Counted from the first letter of the stretch, positions 1 through 8,659 are shown. The stretch is 11,280 nucleotides of DNA from Pseudomonadota bacterium (GCA_021827445.1 JAKAVW010000069.1:1-11280), one strand, 5' to 3'. A program made the numbers and translations. The notes: generated from the sequence alone by a model not told the origin.

Positions 1-2658
1 CGATCCTGCGATATTACTGCCACTGGAGGCCGCATAGGGAGACAGTGACAGGCCCTGAGCACTCAGTGGCGGAGTTATCTGATTGCGCAGCGGGCTAAAG
101 CCAAGGTAAGGCCCCCCGCCCTGATGCAGCCATTGATAACCGATGGCGGCACTCATATTAATGCCGCCGCCATGCCACCAATGGCTGGCACTCGCACTGA
201 GGGAGGGTTGTGCCATCATTTGCGGGCTGAAGTAGCCGCCATAACCGGGAGACGTAAAACTGGCATTCCGGGCGTAGGTTTCCGCATAGAGCGATGGACC
301 CACGGTGACCCACCAACCGGGGCCGGTATAGACGGGGTGCATCGCGGCCAGATAGGTGCTGGCGCCATAATTGGTCTGGATGTTCTGGCCGGTAATGGCA
401 TTGAGATGCAGGGTGCCGATATAAGACCAGCCGTGTTTGCCGCCACTCAGATAACCGCTGGCGCCGACCTGGTTACGTATGGCTGCTCCCCATGCATAAG
501 GGATATGCAGGGATTGGCCGTTGGCGGTGGCCTGAAGATTCTCCTGCACGCCGTTGTAGGACAAGAGGGTTTGCCGCACGCTGTCACGCAAGAGATGGAC
601 GCTCCAGTTGCTGCCGCTGTGCGACGGGATGAAGGTGTAGCGCAACAAGCCCTGCACCGTACCGCCCCCGATACCCGAAGGCGAGGTCCAACCCAGTGCG
701 GCGCGCCAGTGATGGTGCGGTTCACGATTATCGACACCGAGTAAAAACTGGGGGGTCTGCCAGACGTGTCCGGTAGCATTCCCCGTGGCGCTAGAGGCGG
801 CATTAAAGGCGGGCAGTTGCCCGCTGGTCGGCTGGCCACCATACAGGTCAGGCGATGACAACTGGGCAAAAGCCGCCAGATGCCAATTGATCCCCCACTG
901 GGCCTGCAGGGAAGGCAGGTATTCGGTCATTTTGGTCATGCCGCTGTTGCTTCCACCCCGCTCTTCCCAGGAGCCGCCCAAGGCCAGGTAGCTTTCGCGG
1001 GCAAGGGGCGGCACGATCTGATCGGGCGGCATAAAGCGCCAGGGAATCGTGTTGATATCGGCCAGATGATCGCGCATGGTGGTCATCGGCAAATGCGATG
1101 CCAGGGGACCCTTGGTCGTGGCCGCCAGCTGGTAGGTGTGGGCCAGGTTGTGGGTTTGCTGATCCGCAATCAACACCCCTACGGTATTGCCAGAAGAAGG
1201 ATTCTGCCGGTAAAGCGTCGTAAACAGCATGCTCGCGGCCGCATAGTCTTTCGTATGCACTAAAGACCAGGCTTTGATGGTGTCCATGCCCGGAGACAGC
1301 GGACCAAACTGTTGCGCGGCACGCAGATGTGCCAGCGTACCCTTATAATCGCGGTTTTTGTAATCGCGCAGGGCGGCCATGATGTCATTATGACGGCGAA
1401 AATGCTCCGATGCCGGGGTGCCTGCCGGCAGATGGGCCATCGCCTCGCGCGCGACGGGCACATCATTGTCGGCCATGGCGAGATTGCCCACCGTCTGCCA
1501 GTCGGCGGCTTTGCCCGACCATCGTGCCGCCCGTATCCACCATTGCAAGGCCTCATGCGATTGATGATTGGCACCCAATATAGCGCCCATCAGCCGCGCA
1601 TCAGACGCCTTGTGTAACTGGTTGATGGCCACGGACTCGGGGGCTACCAGGGCGGCTGCTTCGGCGTTCTGATGCGCACTGTGCGCTCGTGAAGCCATCA
1701 TCAGCACATACTGTAGGTGCTGTTTCTCCAAGGTCTGCTGATGGCCCGGGAACTGTGCCTGTGCCCGGGTATAGAGCACCTGCATCTCCTGAGGCGGCAA
1801 CCGATTGGCGGCCTGATTCAGGATACTCTGGGCCTGTGCCGCATGCTGACTGTGCTGCAGCAGGGAAATATAGATCAGAGTGGCGTGGCGGGGATGGCCG
1901 GTCGCGGCCAGAGCCTCTGCCCAGGCCTGCCGGTTGCCTGAATAAGCGAGTGTGAACACGCTGGGGGTCTGATCGTGCAGTGCGACAATCTGGGTCCAGT
2001 CCTGCTGGCGCGCCAGTCGACCTACCGCGCGACCGGCCAGCCCTTGATGCATCATCTCCAGCATTTTCTGGGGCGGCTGATAACCGGGGTCTTCGCTCTG
2101 GATTTGCCGTATGGCGGACTGCAAGGCCTGCAGATGACCTTCACCCAGGAGGTGCCAGAGCCGGTTCTCTTCCAGCACATTGCGCATGGAGACGAGGGAG
2201 ACCTGCGTCTTATCGGCGAGGACGCCCTGTCCGTAACGGGTTTGCAATTGCTGCATATTCGTTCGCGCCAGCCCGGCCTGACCCACCCGGATTTCCGCCC
2301 AGATCGTTTTTTCCAGGAGCACAAAACCCATGGTCGGTTGCGGGTGCCAGCCGGGAAATTGCGTCGTGGTCCGCTGCATCAGCGCCTGCGCCGTACGCAG
2401 GTGGTTACTGTTGATGGCCGCCCAGATCTTTTGTTCAGCCGTACCGATGGCGGCAAGTGAATGGTTCTTTTGGGTGTAGATGTTGCTGATCACATTGTTG
2501 GGCTGGCTTTGCTGAGACTGCAGCACATTGCTGGCAGCGCGGGTCTGATCCGCCACCGGTGCGGCATAGGCACTGGCGGCATAGAGAGGGACACCACCGG
2601 CAACGATGAGGGTGACCCAGGAGCGGATACTGGACGTTTTGCGGTTATTCTTTTTCAT
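1..2658 (-). CDS. bcsC: Cellulose synthase subunit BcsC (TPR and outer-membrane porin), C-terminus beyond window
   Basis: BcsC exports the glucan chain: periplasmic TPR repeats lead to an outer-membrane beta-barrel. The frame is open for 886 codons from ATG 2658 to the window edge with no stop; I read it through codon by codon. Residues 1-32 are a signal peptide (KKNNRK, hydrophobic core, AYA cleavage). Residues about 35-545 are Ala/Gln-rich helical repeats of TPR type. From about residue 550 (LALGGSWEERGG) the sequence turns into the BCSC C-terminal barrel domain, rich in Gly/Ser/Trp/Tyr, with RDSVRQTLLSYNGVQ resembling the conserved RDPVxxSLLSYxG stretch of the family. Family members are about 1,150-1,300 residues, so the missing C-terminus is a window effect. 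The ATG overlaps the bcsB stop (ATGA) and has a GAGGAGG site, so it is probably translationally coupled to bcsB. Confidence 0.93.
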   Translation of the reverse strand, partial: MKKNNRKTSSIRSWVTLIVAGGVPLYAASAYAAPVADQTRAASNVLQSQQSQPNNVISNIYTQKNHSLAAIGTAEQKIWAAINSNHLRTAQALMQRTTTQFPGWHPQPTMGFVLLEKTIWAEIRVGQAGLARTNMQQLQTRYGQGVLADKTQVSLVSMRNVLEENRLWHLLGEGHLQALQSAIRQIQSEDPGYQPPQKMLEMMHQGLAGRAVGRLARQQDWTQIVALHDQTPSVFTLAYSGNRQAWAEALAATGHPRHATLIYISLLQHSQHAAQAQSILNQAANRLPPQEMQVLYTRAQAQFPGHQQTLEKQHLQYVLMMASRAHSAHQNAEAAALVAPESVAINQLHKASDARLMGAILGANHQSHEALQWWIRAARWSGKAADWQTVGNLAMADNDVPVAREAMAHLPAGTPASEHFRRHNDIMAALRDYKNRDYKGTLAHLRAAQQFGPLSPGMDTIKAWSLVHTKDYAAASMLFTTLYRQNPSSGNTVGVLIADQQTHNLAHTYQLAATTKGPLASHLPMTTMRDHLADINTIPWRFMPPDQIVPPLARESYLALGGSWEERGGSNSGMTKMTEYLPSLQAQWGINWHLAAFAQLSSPDLYGGQPTSGQLPAFNAASSATGNATGHVWQTPQFLLGVDNREPHHHWRAALGWTSPSGIGGGTVQGLLRYTFIPSHSGSNWSVHLLRDSVRQTLLSYNGVQENLQATANGQSLHIPYAWGAAIRNQVGASGYLSGGKHGWSYIGTLHLNAITGQNIQTNYGASTYLAAMHPVYTGPGWWVTVGPSLYAETYARNASFTSPGYGGYFSPQMMAQPSLSASASHWWHGGGINMSAAIGYQWLHQGGGPYLGFSPLRNQITPPLSAQGLSLSPYAASSGSNIAGS

Positions 2659-4289
2659 AGGGCCTCCTCGGCGCGCCATTGTGCTTTCTTACGTAGGGTA
2701 TATATCCACACGGCCAGCGTTGCAAACAAGACCGCTGCCGAGCCCGCCAGCACCCAAAGCCAGGGCCTGACCGAGAACAGAAAGATCCAGAACCAGCCAC
2801 TGTGCCGGTTGCCATACATGAAATGCGGACCCACCATGGTGGACTGATAAATTCCATGACGGTTCTGCCAGGCGAAATCCCCCTGCAACTGGTTCCAGTT
2901 GGGCGCTGCTGCCAGATGCCAGGCTGCCGCTTGCAGATTTTGGGTGTTGGTTGCGAGAAAGGTGACCGCCACGTGATCCTTATAGGGCGTGTGGGCTTCC
3001 ACCAGATAGGCGGTGGCCGGGGACTGCGTCGCCCCCATCCACGGATGGACTGTACCCTGACGGGTCGTCAGCTGCCACTGAATGGCATTTTGCCGCAGGC
3101 GTACGGGGCTGGCAGAAAGCCAGGATGCCGGGATGGAGGCCAGGGTCCCAACGGCCAGAACGTTGCCCTTGGTGGGCATCGAAAAGGTCGCCTGCGCGCC
3201 GGGCAGAGGAGAGTGCGCGGACTGGGCCAGCCGTCCGAACAAGGTCAAGCCCGCGGACCAGTTCGCCAGAGTGCTTTCGCTATACCATACGGAAAGATTT
3301 CGTCCTACCCCATGGACCACCAGGGGAAACCCGGTGTGCTGAAAGAGGGCCAGATCAGGCAACACCGTATAACGGTGCGTGGTGGGCAACTGCAGTGTGG
3401 AACTTGGGAAGACGGATACCTTACCACCAGCAATCTGAAAGGTGATATGATTTTCTCCCCCTACCAGCGCCGAGAACGGGATAGTGGTTTGGTAATTGGC
3501 TACCCCCGGGGTGAGTTTCCACTCGGATATCCAGTGGTGATTGGCCATGACGGTGATGATGGGCTGGGTGGCGGGTTGCGTCAGCGGCTCCGTAGCCATG
3601 GTCAAGTTCATTTTTAAATTGCTCTGCCGCGAGGCAAAGAGCCCTCCGGGCATCCAGAAACCGATATCCGCGGTACCGTGGGGCGTGTTCAATACGGAGT
3701 TGGCCCCCTGAAGCGCGTGCAGACTCACCACCTGTCCCGGATACACGGCATTCCGGGGACCAAAATTCATGGCCGTCACGGCCGTCACCTGCGCACTACC
3801 GATGACGCTCCAGCGATGATCGAGCGGCAGCATGTTGCGATTCACGGCAAAGGCGCGGGCGGCTTCGAGCACCTGGGCATCGTCGGTGCCGGTGAAAATC
3901 ACAATGACGCCCAGCGGATTGCCAGGATTGCGCGCCAGGAGCACCGTCGGACCCGTAATGGGCGTGTGCGGCTGCACCAAAGCGGGTAAGTCAGAGGCTG
4001 GGGCGAGGCAGGCAGAGACGCCCGGATCGCCGGATACCGTAGGCGAGATCACGGCCGGACCCATGTGCGCCTCGACATGAAGCACGGCGGCCGAGCGCAG
4101 CGCCAGGCCTGCCACCGCCTCTTGCGCGGCCGTGAGCAACGTGGGGTTGGGGGTCCCATACAACTGGATCGGTAAGGGTAAAACGCCTTTTGCCGCAGAC
4201 TCGCTCAGAATCATCGGCAAATGCGCAAAGTCCAAATGCTGCCACGGTAAGCGCTGAGGCGTATAGGTCAGCTGAGAGGCGCTGTATAG
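2655..4289 (-). CDS. bcsB: BcsB, C-terminal part, separated from its N-terminus by a frameshift
   Basis: BcsB is the periplasmic, membrane-anchored partner of BcsA that guides the emerging glucan. This frame is open from 4289 (just after a TGA at 4292-4290) to the TGA at 2657-2655. It begins SASQLTYTPQRLPWQHLDF, which continues the sentence broken off in the N-terminal part. BcsB landmarks are present: LPDLALFQHTGFPL resembles the conserved MPNLxLFxxxGFPF, then GDFAW...YGNRHSGWFW near the end, then a single C-terminal membrane segment (FLFSVRPWLWVLAGSAAVLF...) and a basic tail. There is no ATG or signal peptide at its head. The first plausible initiator is a TTG at 4235 with only a weak ribosome binding site, so alone it could not reach the periplasm. 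Together with the N-terminal part it gives about 690 residues, a normal BcsB length. Confidence 0.85.
   Translation of the reverse strand, partial: LYSASQLTYTPQRLPWQHLDFAHLPMILSESAAKGVLPLPIQLYGTPNPTLLTAAQEAVAGLALRSAAVLHVEAHMGPAVISPTVSGDPGVSACLAPASDLPALVQPHTPITGPTVLLARNPGNPLGVIVIFTGTDDAQVLEAARAFAVNRNMLPLDHRWSVIGSAQVTAVTAMNFGPRNAVYPGQVVSLHALQGANSVLNTPHGTADIGFWMPGGLFASRQSNLKMNLTMATEPLTQPATQPIITVMANHHWISEWKLTPGVANYQTTIPFSALVGGENHITFQIAGGKVSVFPSSTLQLPTTHRYTVLPDLALFQHTGFPLVVHGVGRNLSVWYSESTLANWSAGLTLFGRLAQSAHSPLPGAQATFSMPTKGNVLAVGTLASIPASWLSASPVRLRQNAIQWQLTTRQGTVHPWMGATQSPATAYLVEAHTPYKDHVAVTFLATNTQNLQAAAWHLAAAPNWNQLQGDFAWQNRHGIYQSTMVGPHFMYGNRHSGWFWIFLFSVRPWLWVLAGSAAVLFATLAVWIYTLRKKAQWRAEEAL
2663..2669 (-). 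promoter_or_regulatory. Ribosome binding site of bcsC
   Basis: On the minus strand GAGGAGG lies four bases before ATG 2658, inside the last codons of bcsB. It fixes the bcsC start and fits coupling through the ATGA overlap. Confidence 0.75.
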
Positions 4290-4750
4290 TCAATCTGGGT
4301 CCAGGCCCCCCCCGGTGGGCTGGTTTTGGGGTGCGCTGCAGCGGGTCCGGGGATGGCCTGTATCTGCAGGGGGTAACTGCCTGCAGAAAAGGTCTGATGT
4401 CCGAGCAGGACCGTGAAACTGCCCCGCGGAAGCTGGGGGTTCAGGGAGACCGCACCGACAATCTTATGATCCATGGAGACCACCAGCTGGGACCCCGCCG
4501 TGGTATCCGGACTGGTCAGATAGCGCACCTGGAGCGCGGCGTTTTGTGCGGTGTAATGGGGCCGCACCTTCCAGATCATCTGCGCGGTTTCATGCCCGGA
4601 ACGGAGCACGACCACTTTTTTACCCGGCGTCAGCGCTGATAGGGGCAGGCTTACTGGATCAGCGGTGGTTTGCGCGATCGCTGGCACGCTACCTGAAAGC
4701 AGGCAGGCAAGGCCTGTAGACCACACCGCGATGGTGTATTTGCGTTTCAT
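4268..4750 (-). CDS. bcsB: BcsB, N-terminal part, ending prematurely by frameshift
   Basis: This encodes 160 residues: a signal peptide (MKRKYTIAVWSTGLACLLSG, then SVPAIAQ), then the first carbohydrate-binding-like beta domain of BcsB (VRPHYTAQNAALQVRYLTSP...GSQLVVSMDHKIVG). The end, GGAWTQIDYTAPLS, covers the conserved WxQID stretch that in other BcsB proteins runs on into the next domain. Here it meets a TGA at 4270-4268 while the continuation lies in another frame. The start is ATG 4750 with AAGGGA upstream, 26 bases after bcsA. Because WTQID is correct in this frame and the downstream frame has its own TGA at 4292-4290, the break must lie in 4268-4289. It could be a mutation that inactivates cellulose synthesis or a sequencing error; I cannot tell which. 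Confidence 0.85.
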   Translation of the reverse strand: MKRKYTIAVWSTGLACLLSGSVPAIAQTTADPVSLPLSALTPGKKVVVLRSGHETAQMIWKVRPHYTAQNAALQVRYLTSPDTTAGSQLVVSMDHKIVGAVSLNPQLPRGSFTVLLGHQTFSAGSYPLQIQAIPGPAAAHPKTSPPGGAWTQIDYTAPLS

Positions 4751-4776
4751 GGCTATTCTCGTCCCTTATCGTTTTA

Positions 4777-7062
4777 TCAGCGGTCAGAACGGCTGGAAAA
4801 AGCCAGCGTCCACCACGAGCGTGGCCCTACTATGAACAGCTGATGGGCTCCGTGCAGCACCCCATGTACCCCCTGGTTCAGTACAAACTGCAAGTTGTTT
4901 CCGAGGCCGGCAGCTGATTTACTGGCGATATAAAGATAGGCTGCGAAAAAAGAGATGCGCTTGCGACGTCGTTCAAGACGCGCTTCAAGATGCTGGCTGT
5001 CGCCGTAAATCAGGTCGACTATCTCCGCCTTCTGCTGCATATCCTGGTACTGGAATTGCACGCCTACACGACCCGATTCGATGTTGAGCACCGTTGCGGG
5101 AATGCTAACAACCAGATTCTTATGCAGTGAACTCTTAAACAAAAAGGTGAGTGGTTCTGCGCTCAGTAACTGCTCCGTAGAAAACTGTTTATCCATAACT
5201 ATTAAACGTGCTCCATTAGCTGACAGATCGGTAAACTCAACCATGATTTTTTTCGCACCAGCCATCATCATGACAGCAGGTATGGGTTTTACCGGGATGA
5301 TACGAAACTCCTCCCGACGCTGTTTGCGCTCCAGCGTTACGCCTACTGCTGCCGCCACAATCATGAAATTTACAATTTCCCATAACATGGTAAATATAAG
5401 TTGTGGACGTTGTCCTGGGTGCTCAAGCCAACGCCAGCCACCGGAAATTAATGATACTAAAACAATTAACAGAAGAATGTATTGTACCCAAACTGTCGGG
5501 GTCAAAAAATCCTTATCCATTTGCTCGCCTTTGGGTGTCACCCGAAAAGTGGGTTTTCGAGGCCGGAGTAAGGTTGCTGCTAAGGCGGGGGCTGCTAACG
5601 GCGTTTGTACCATCTCGTATACGTCGGAAATCAGTGGCCAGCGAATCTTTCCATATATAAAGTCGGAGAAAATTATGCTCGAGAGAAAATATGGGACGCC
5701 ATATATTGCATATTGTTCCGTTGTGGCATCGTATACCATGACCCCGAACAACAGAAACATGGAGGGTGCCAGTATGGTTACTATCCGTGAGAATGGAAAA
5801 AACCAGTAAGAAAAACTGGCTAAATATGCGATGCGCTGGGTTAGCTTTAATCCGGGAAGCGTTAGCGGATTTTTAAAGTAAAGTAACTGCAGTGCACCCT
5901 GAGCCCAGCGTACCCGCTGTGCGATGAAACTCATCACCGTTTCCGGTTGTAAACCGATGCTGAGTGACTCATTCAGAAAAACACTGTGATATCCCTTGGC
6001 ATGCAGAATCATCGCGGTTTCGGCATCCTCTGTAATGGTGTCGCCCTGAATACCACCGACTTCCAGCAGCATGCTGCGGCGCATGACTGCGGCAGATCCG
6101 CAAAAGAAAGACGCATTCCAGCCATCCAGGCCGGTTTGAATGACGTTGTGAAAAAGTTCTGTTTCAGGTGGTGAATCATGAAATATTCCCAGATTTTTCT
6201 CAATAGGATCAGCGTTAATAAAGCTATGCGGAGTCTGTACGAGAAAGCATTTTTTATCTTGAAGGAAAAATCCTACCGTCTTGGTCAGAAAATCTCTGGT
6301 AGGTACATGATCCGCGTCCAGGATAACCATGAGCTCACCACTAAGATTATGAAGGGCGGCGTTGATATTGCCTGCTTTCGCATGATCATTGTGTACGCGG
6401 GTGTGATAGGTCACGCCCAATTTAAGGCATAATTCCTGCAGTGCCTGGCGGCGTGCCAGGGACTGTTCAGCTATGAGAGGCTTATTGCATCTATCATCTG
6501 TACCTCCGTCATCGAGCAAATGGATGTGCGCCTTGTCCGTAGGAAAAGTGATGTTCAATGCGCCAAGCAGTGTGACTTCAAGGAGGTCAGCGGGCTCATT
6601 ATATGTTGGCACAACAATATCCACCGATGGAAGCAAGGATTCGTCAGCAGGCAATGGCACTGGGGTACGGTGGCGTGGATATAAATTCACAAAATAACCC
6701 AGAAAGGCAAATCCCGCGGAGTAAAGTTCGGCAGCAAAAAGCGTCAGTCCTGCAATCAGACTGATAAGTCCAAAACCACCAATGGTAAATTCCACACGCC
6801 ACACCAAATAACGCGCGGTCAGGAAGATGGCGAGAAAGATACTGACGATGCGCAATGGAGTAACCCAAGGTTCGCGGAACTTCAGCTTACGACCAATAAG
6901 CAGTATGCTGATCATGACGGCAAGCATGAAGCCACCAAGGTATGCTTCAGCCATTGTCGAAACGGGGCTGGCTGCCGATAACCACACGACTATTAAAGCA
7001 ACAATAATAGTGATCGTTATCATGGTGTTTGATAAATATTTTAAAACTTTATGGATCGACAT
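4777..7062 (-). CDS. bcsA: Cellulose synthase catalytic subunit BcsA (UDP-forming, c-di-GMP-responsive)
   Basis: This inner-membrane GT2 enzyme polymerises UDP-glucose into beta-1,4-glucan and translocates it. In 761-residue numbering: N-terminal membrane helices lie within about 10-125. The GT domain has DDG 184-186, DAD 249-251, FFCGS 319-323, TED 344-346 and QRVRW 382-386. Further membrane helices and the gating-loop motif FRVTPK 506-511 follow. The PilZ domain has RxxxR 583-587 and DLSANG 612-617, so the c-di-GMP site looks intact. An amphipathic basic tail ends the protein. Length matches family members of about 750-790. I chose ATG 7062 rather than ATG 7080 because AAGGAG sits six bases before it, while 7080 has no such site. 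The gene is clearly more AT-rich than bcsB and bcsC. It lies 41 bases after galU and 26 before bcsB. Confidence 0.97.
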   Translation of the reverse strand: MSIHKVLKYLSNTMITITIIVALIVVWLSAASPVSTMAEAYLGGFMLAVMISILLIGRKLKFREPWVTPLRIVSIFLAIFLTARYLVWRVEFTIGGFGLISLIAGLTLFAAELYSAGFAFLGYFVNLYPRHRTPVPLPADESLLPSVDIVVPTYNEPADLLEVTLLGALNITFPTDKAHIHLLDDGGTDDRCNKPLIAEQSLARRQALQELCLKLGVTYHTRVHNDHAKAGNINAALHNLSGELMVILDADHVPTRDFLTKTVGFFLQDKKCFLVQTPHSFINADPIEKNLGIFHDSPPETELFHNVIQTGLDGWNASFFCGSAAVMRRSMLLEVGGIQGDTITEDAETAMILHAKGYHSVFLNESLSIGLQPETVMSFIAQRVRWAQGALQLLYFKNPLTLPGLKLTQRIAYLASFSYWFFPFSRIVTILAPSMFLLFGVMVYDATTEQYAIYGVPYFLSSIIFSDFIYGKIRWPLISDVYEMVQTPLAAPALAATLLRPRKPTFRVTPKGEQMDKDFLTPTVWVQYILLLIVLVSLISGGWRWLEHPGQRPQLIFTMLWEIVNFMIVAAAVGVTLERKQRREEFRIIPVKPIPAVMMMAGAKKIMVEFTDLSANGARLIVMDKQFSTEQLLSAEPLTFLFKSSLHKNLVVSIPATVLNIESGRVGVQFQYQDMQQKAEIVDLIYGDSQHLEARLERRRKRISFFAAYLYIASKSAAGLGNNLQFVLNQGVHGVLHGAHQLFIVGPRSWWTLAFSSRSDR

Positions 7063-7068
7063 GCTTTG

Positions 7069-7074
7069 CTCCTT
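7069..7074 (-). promoter_or_regulatory. Ribosome binding site deciding the bcsA start
   Basis: Minus-strand AAGGAG followed by CAAAGC and ATG (7062-7060). It lies inside the six-codon extension that would result from using ATG 7080, which argues for the shorter protein beginning MSIHKVLKYL. Confidence 0.75.
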
Positions 7075-7103
7075 CTTCATCTGTTATAGATAGGGAGAGA
7101 TTA

Positions 7104-8081
7104 TCACGCTACTCGCGACTTATTTTTGCGTGTCGGGAATGGAACAGGCTCGTCGGCAACGTAGGAGCATATTCCATCTGTTGCGAGTTGGTGCAGATAC
7201 TCCGCAAATGGTTTGCCAACACCCACATGACGCAAACCAAACTCGACCGTGGCCTGTAGATATCCGAGCTTGTCACCACAATCGAAGCGGCGACCTTCAA
7301 ATTCGTAGCCAAGAACCTGACGTTCACGTAACAGGGCGGCAATCCCATCGGTGAGCTGAATCTCGCCGCCACTCCCTGCAGGTAAATCCTCCAGATATTC
7401 AAATATTTTGGCAGGTAAAATGTATCTGCCGACTACCCCGAGATCAGATGGTGCTTCATCGGGGTGGGGCTTCTCTATGATACCCGATACCTGGTGGATT
7501 TTATTTTCCCACGGCCAGCACCGAATAATGCCGTACTTATTGGTTTCTTCGTGAGGTACCCGTTGAATGGCCAGAATTGCCGCATGATAGCGGTCATACT
7601 GCTCTATCATCTGTGCAAGAACGGGTTTCTTGGACAAGATCAAATCATCCGCGAGCAGTACGGCGAAGGGATGATCACCAACGACATCGCGGGCCATCAG
7701 GACTGCATCGCCTAATCCCAATGGGTGAGGTTGTCGAAGAAAGATGGTGCTGACGCCGCGCGGTACAATATTTCTTACTTCGTCGAGCAGTTCCTGTTTT
7801 CCGCGACGCTCTAGCTCATGCTCCAGTTCAAAGGCAACGTCGAAGTGGTCTGCAATCGCACGTTTGCCACGGCCACTGATAAAAACCAACCTGTCACATC
7901 CAGCCTCTAACGCTTCCTCTACAGCATATTGAATCAGCGGTTTATCTACAATCGGCATCATTTCTTTGGCAGTTGCTTTTGTCGCTGGCAGAAACCTTGT
8001 CCCCATTCCGGCGACAGGGAAAACGGCCGTGCGAACTGATTCAGGGGCATTCTTAGACGAATGGCGGGATGAGATCTTCAT
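7104..8081 (-). CDS. galU: UTP-glucose-1-phosphate uridylyltransferase (GalU)
   Basis: It makes UDP-glucose from UTP and glucose-1-phosphate in the cytoplasm, the direct substrate of BcsA. The 325-residue length is near the usual 290-300 plus a short polar N-terminal extension of about 15 residues. The nucleotide-binding loop GMGTRFLPATK is at about 25-35, followed by KEMMPIVDKP (39-48). Further on are FAVLLADDLI, GIIEKP, VVGRYILP and GEIQLTDGIAAL, all typical of GalU. The start is ATG 8081 with TAGGAG six bases upstream. The first other in-frame ATG lies inside the catalytic loop, so the start is firm. Being first in the operon with bcsA only 41 bases downstream suggests a dedicated supply of UDP-glucose for cellulose; a second galU elsewhere in the genome is possible. 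Confidence 0.96.
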   Translation of the reverse strand: MKISSRHSSKNAPESVRTAVFPVAGMGTRFLPATKATAKEMMPIVDKPLIQYAVEEALEAGCDRLVFISGRGKRAIADHFDVAFELEHELERRGKQELLDEVRNIVPRGVSTIFLRQPHPLGLGDAVLMARDVVGDHPFAVLLADDLILSKKPVLAQMIEQYDRYHAAILAIQRVPHEETNKYGIIRCWPWENKIHQVSGIIEKPHPDEAPSDLGVVGRYILPAKIFEYLEDLPAGSGGEIQLTDGIAALLRERQVLGYEFEGRRFDCGDKLGYLQATVEFGLRHVGVGKPFAEYLHQLATDGICSYVADEPVPFPTRKNKSRVA

Positions 8082-8223
8082 AGTAAACTCCTAAGTAACC
8101 GATTTTTAACCAATGCTGCCTACCAATTCACAGAATCTAATCATTTTTAAGAGTTACAAATTCCCTCCAAACTACAATGCCACGTCAGAACTGCATGCAA
8201 CAGTAACGCCTTAGTCGATTGTT

Positions 8224-8247
8224 GATAGGCTCGACCTATAGCCTATC
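8224..8247. repeat. Inverted repeat GATAGGC / GCCTATC upstream of galU
   Basis: Perfect 7-base arms at 8224-8230 and 8241-8247 with a 10-base spacer, which itself contains CCTATA overlapping a second pairing (ATAGG...CCTAT). It lies about 145 bases upstream of galU and fits an operator for a dimeric regulator or a hairpin in the leader. No regulator is named by the sequence. Confidence 0.45.
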
Positions 8248-8266
8248 GTAAGATGTTTATGGCGAG

Positions 8267-8291
8267 CCGTCTGTTCGGTAGGGCACATATG
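8267..8291 (-). repeat. Upstream motif, copy 1 (galU side)
   Basis: On the plus strand CCGTCTGTTCG, then TAGG, then ACATATG, separated by one and two variable bases. The same arrangement recurs at 9457-9481 with 22 of 25 bases identical. A second conserved block, CTCGACCTATAG at 8230-8241, matches CTCGCCTAGAG at 9426-9436. Both copies lie upstream of minus-strand units (186 bases from the galU start here), so a shared regulatory site is likely, although a relic of a small repeat element is possible. Confidence 0.5.
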
Positions 8292-8423
8292 CTACAGCTT
8301 TATGATTCGGCAAATTGGGAGTGTGGCGACGAAGAGTACGTATTGCTAAATAAGGTGGCAGCCGTGCGGGGGTAGCATGGTGGGTAAAGTGAATATATTG
8401 GTGCAGCAGATAGGTTGTATGTG

Positions 8424-8440
8424 GTCTTCTTCGTGAAGAC
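8424..8440. repeat. Hairpin GTCTTC-TTCGT-GAAGAC
   Basis: Perfect 6-base arms around a five-base loop. No T-run follows on either strand, so it is not a typical intrinsic terminator. Role unknown. Confidence 0.4.
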
Positions 8441-8458
8441 TGTGTGCAAGTTAAGTGC

Positions 8459-8507
8459 TTGCCAATTCTGATACCGATGGAGGCTTCAGTGTAGAGCCTT
8501 CTGGCAA
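8459..8507. repeat. Nested inverted repeats, possible structured RNA
   Basis: Outer arms TTGCCA (8459-8464) and TGGCAA (8502-8507) enclose an inner 7-pair hairpin, 8479-8485 with 8495-8501 (AGGCT/AGCCT plus one G-T and one G-C pair), around a nine-base loop. The nesting suggests a folded leader or small RNA. I compared it by eye with c-di-GMP-I, glycine, TPP and cobalamin riboswitch consensus motifs and found no match. Confidence 0.3.
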
Positions 8508-8659
8508 AGTTCTCTCTCGCAGCAACGACCGGTCAGTCAGCGCAACTCCGGTAGCTGAAGAGGCAATCCTCGCTCGGATACCGCTTATGCTGTCTCTTGA
8601 GTCATACCATTATTGTGCTCATGCCAAATTCTTTTCGTACGTTATGGCTGCAGCGACAT

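Noticed and set aside
5081..5809. 242-residue open frame on the plus strand
   Set aside because: It is an antisense shadow of bcsA, with Ser/Thr/Arg-rich composition and no motif.
8161..8220. Minus-strand TGGCAT...TTTGGA as a sigma54 promoter of galU
   Set aside because: The -12 GC is missing at the required spacing from the -24 GG.
8541..8600. Glycine or c-di-GMP riboswitch resemblance (CTGAAGAGGCAA, GATACCGATGG)
   Set aside because: Only fragments match; the defining conserved core and paired stems of either class are not present.
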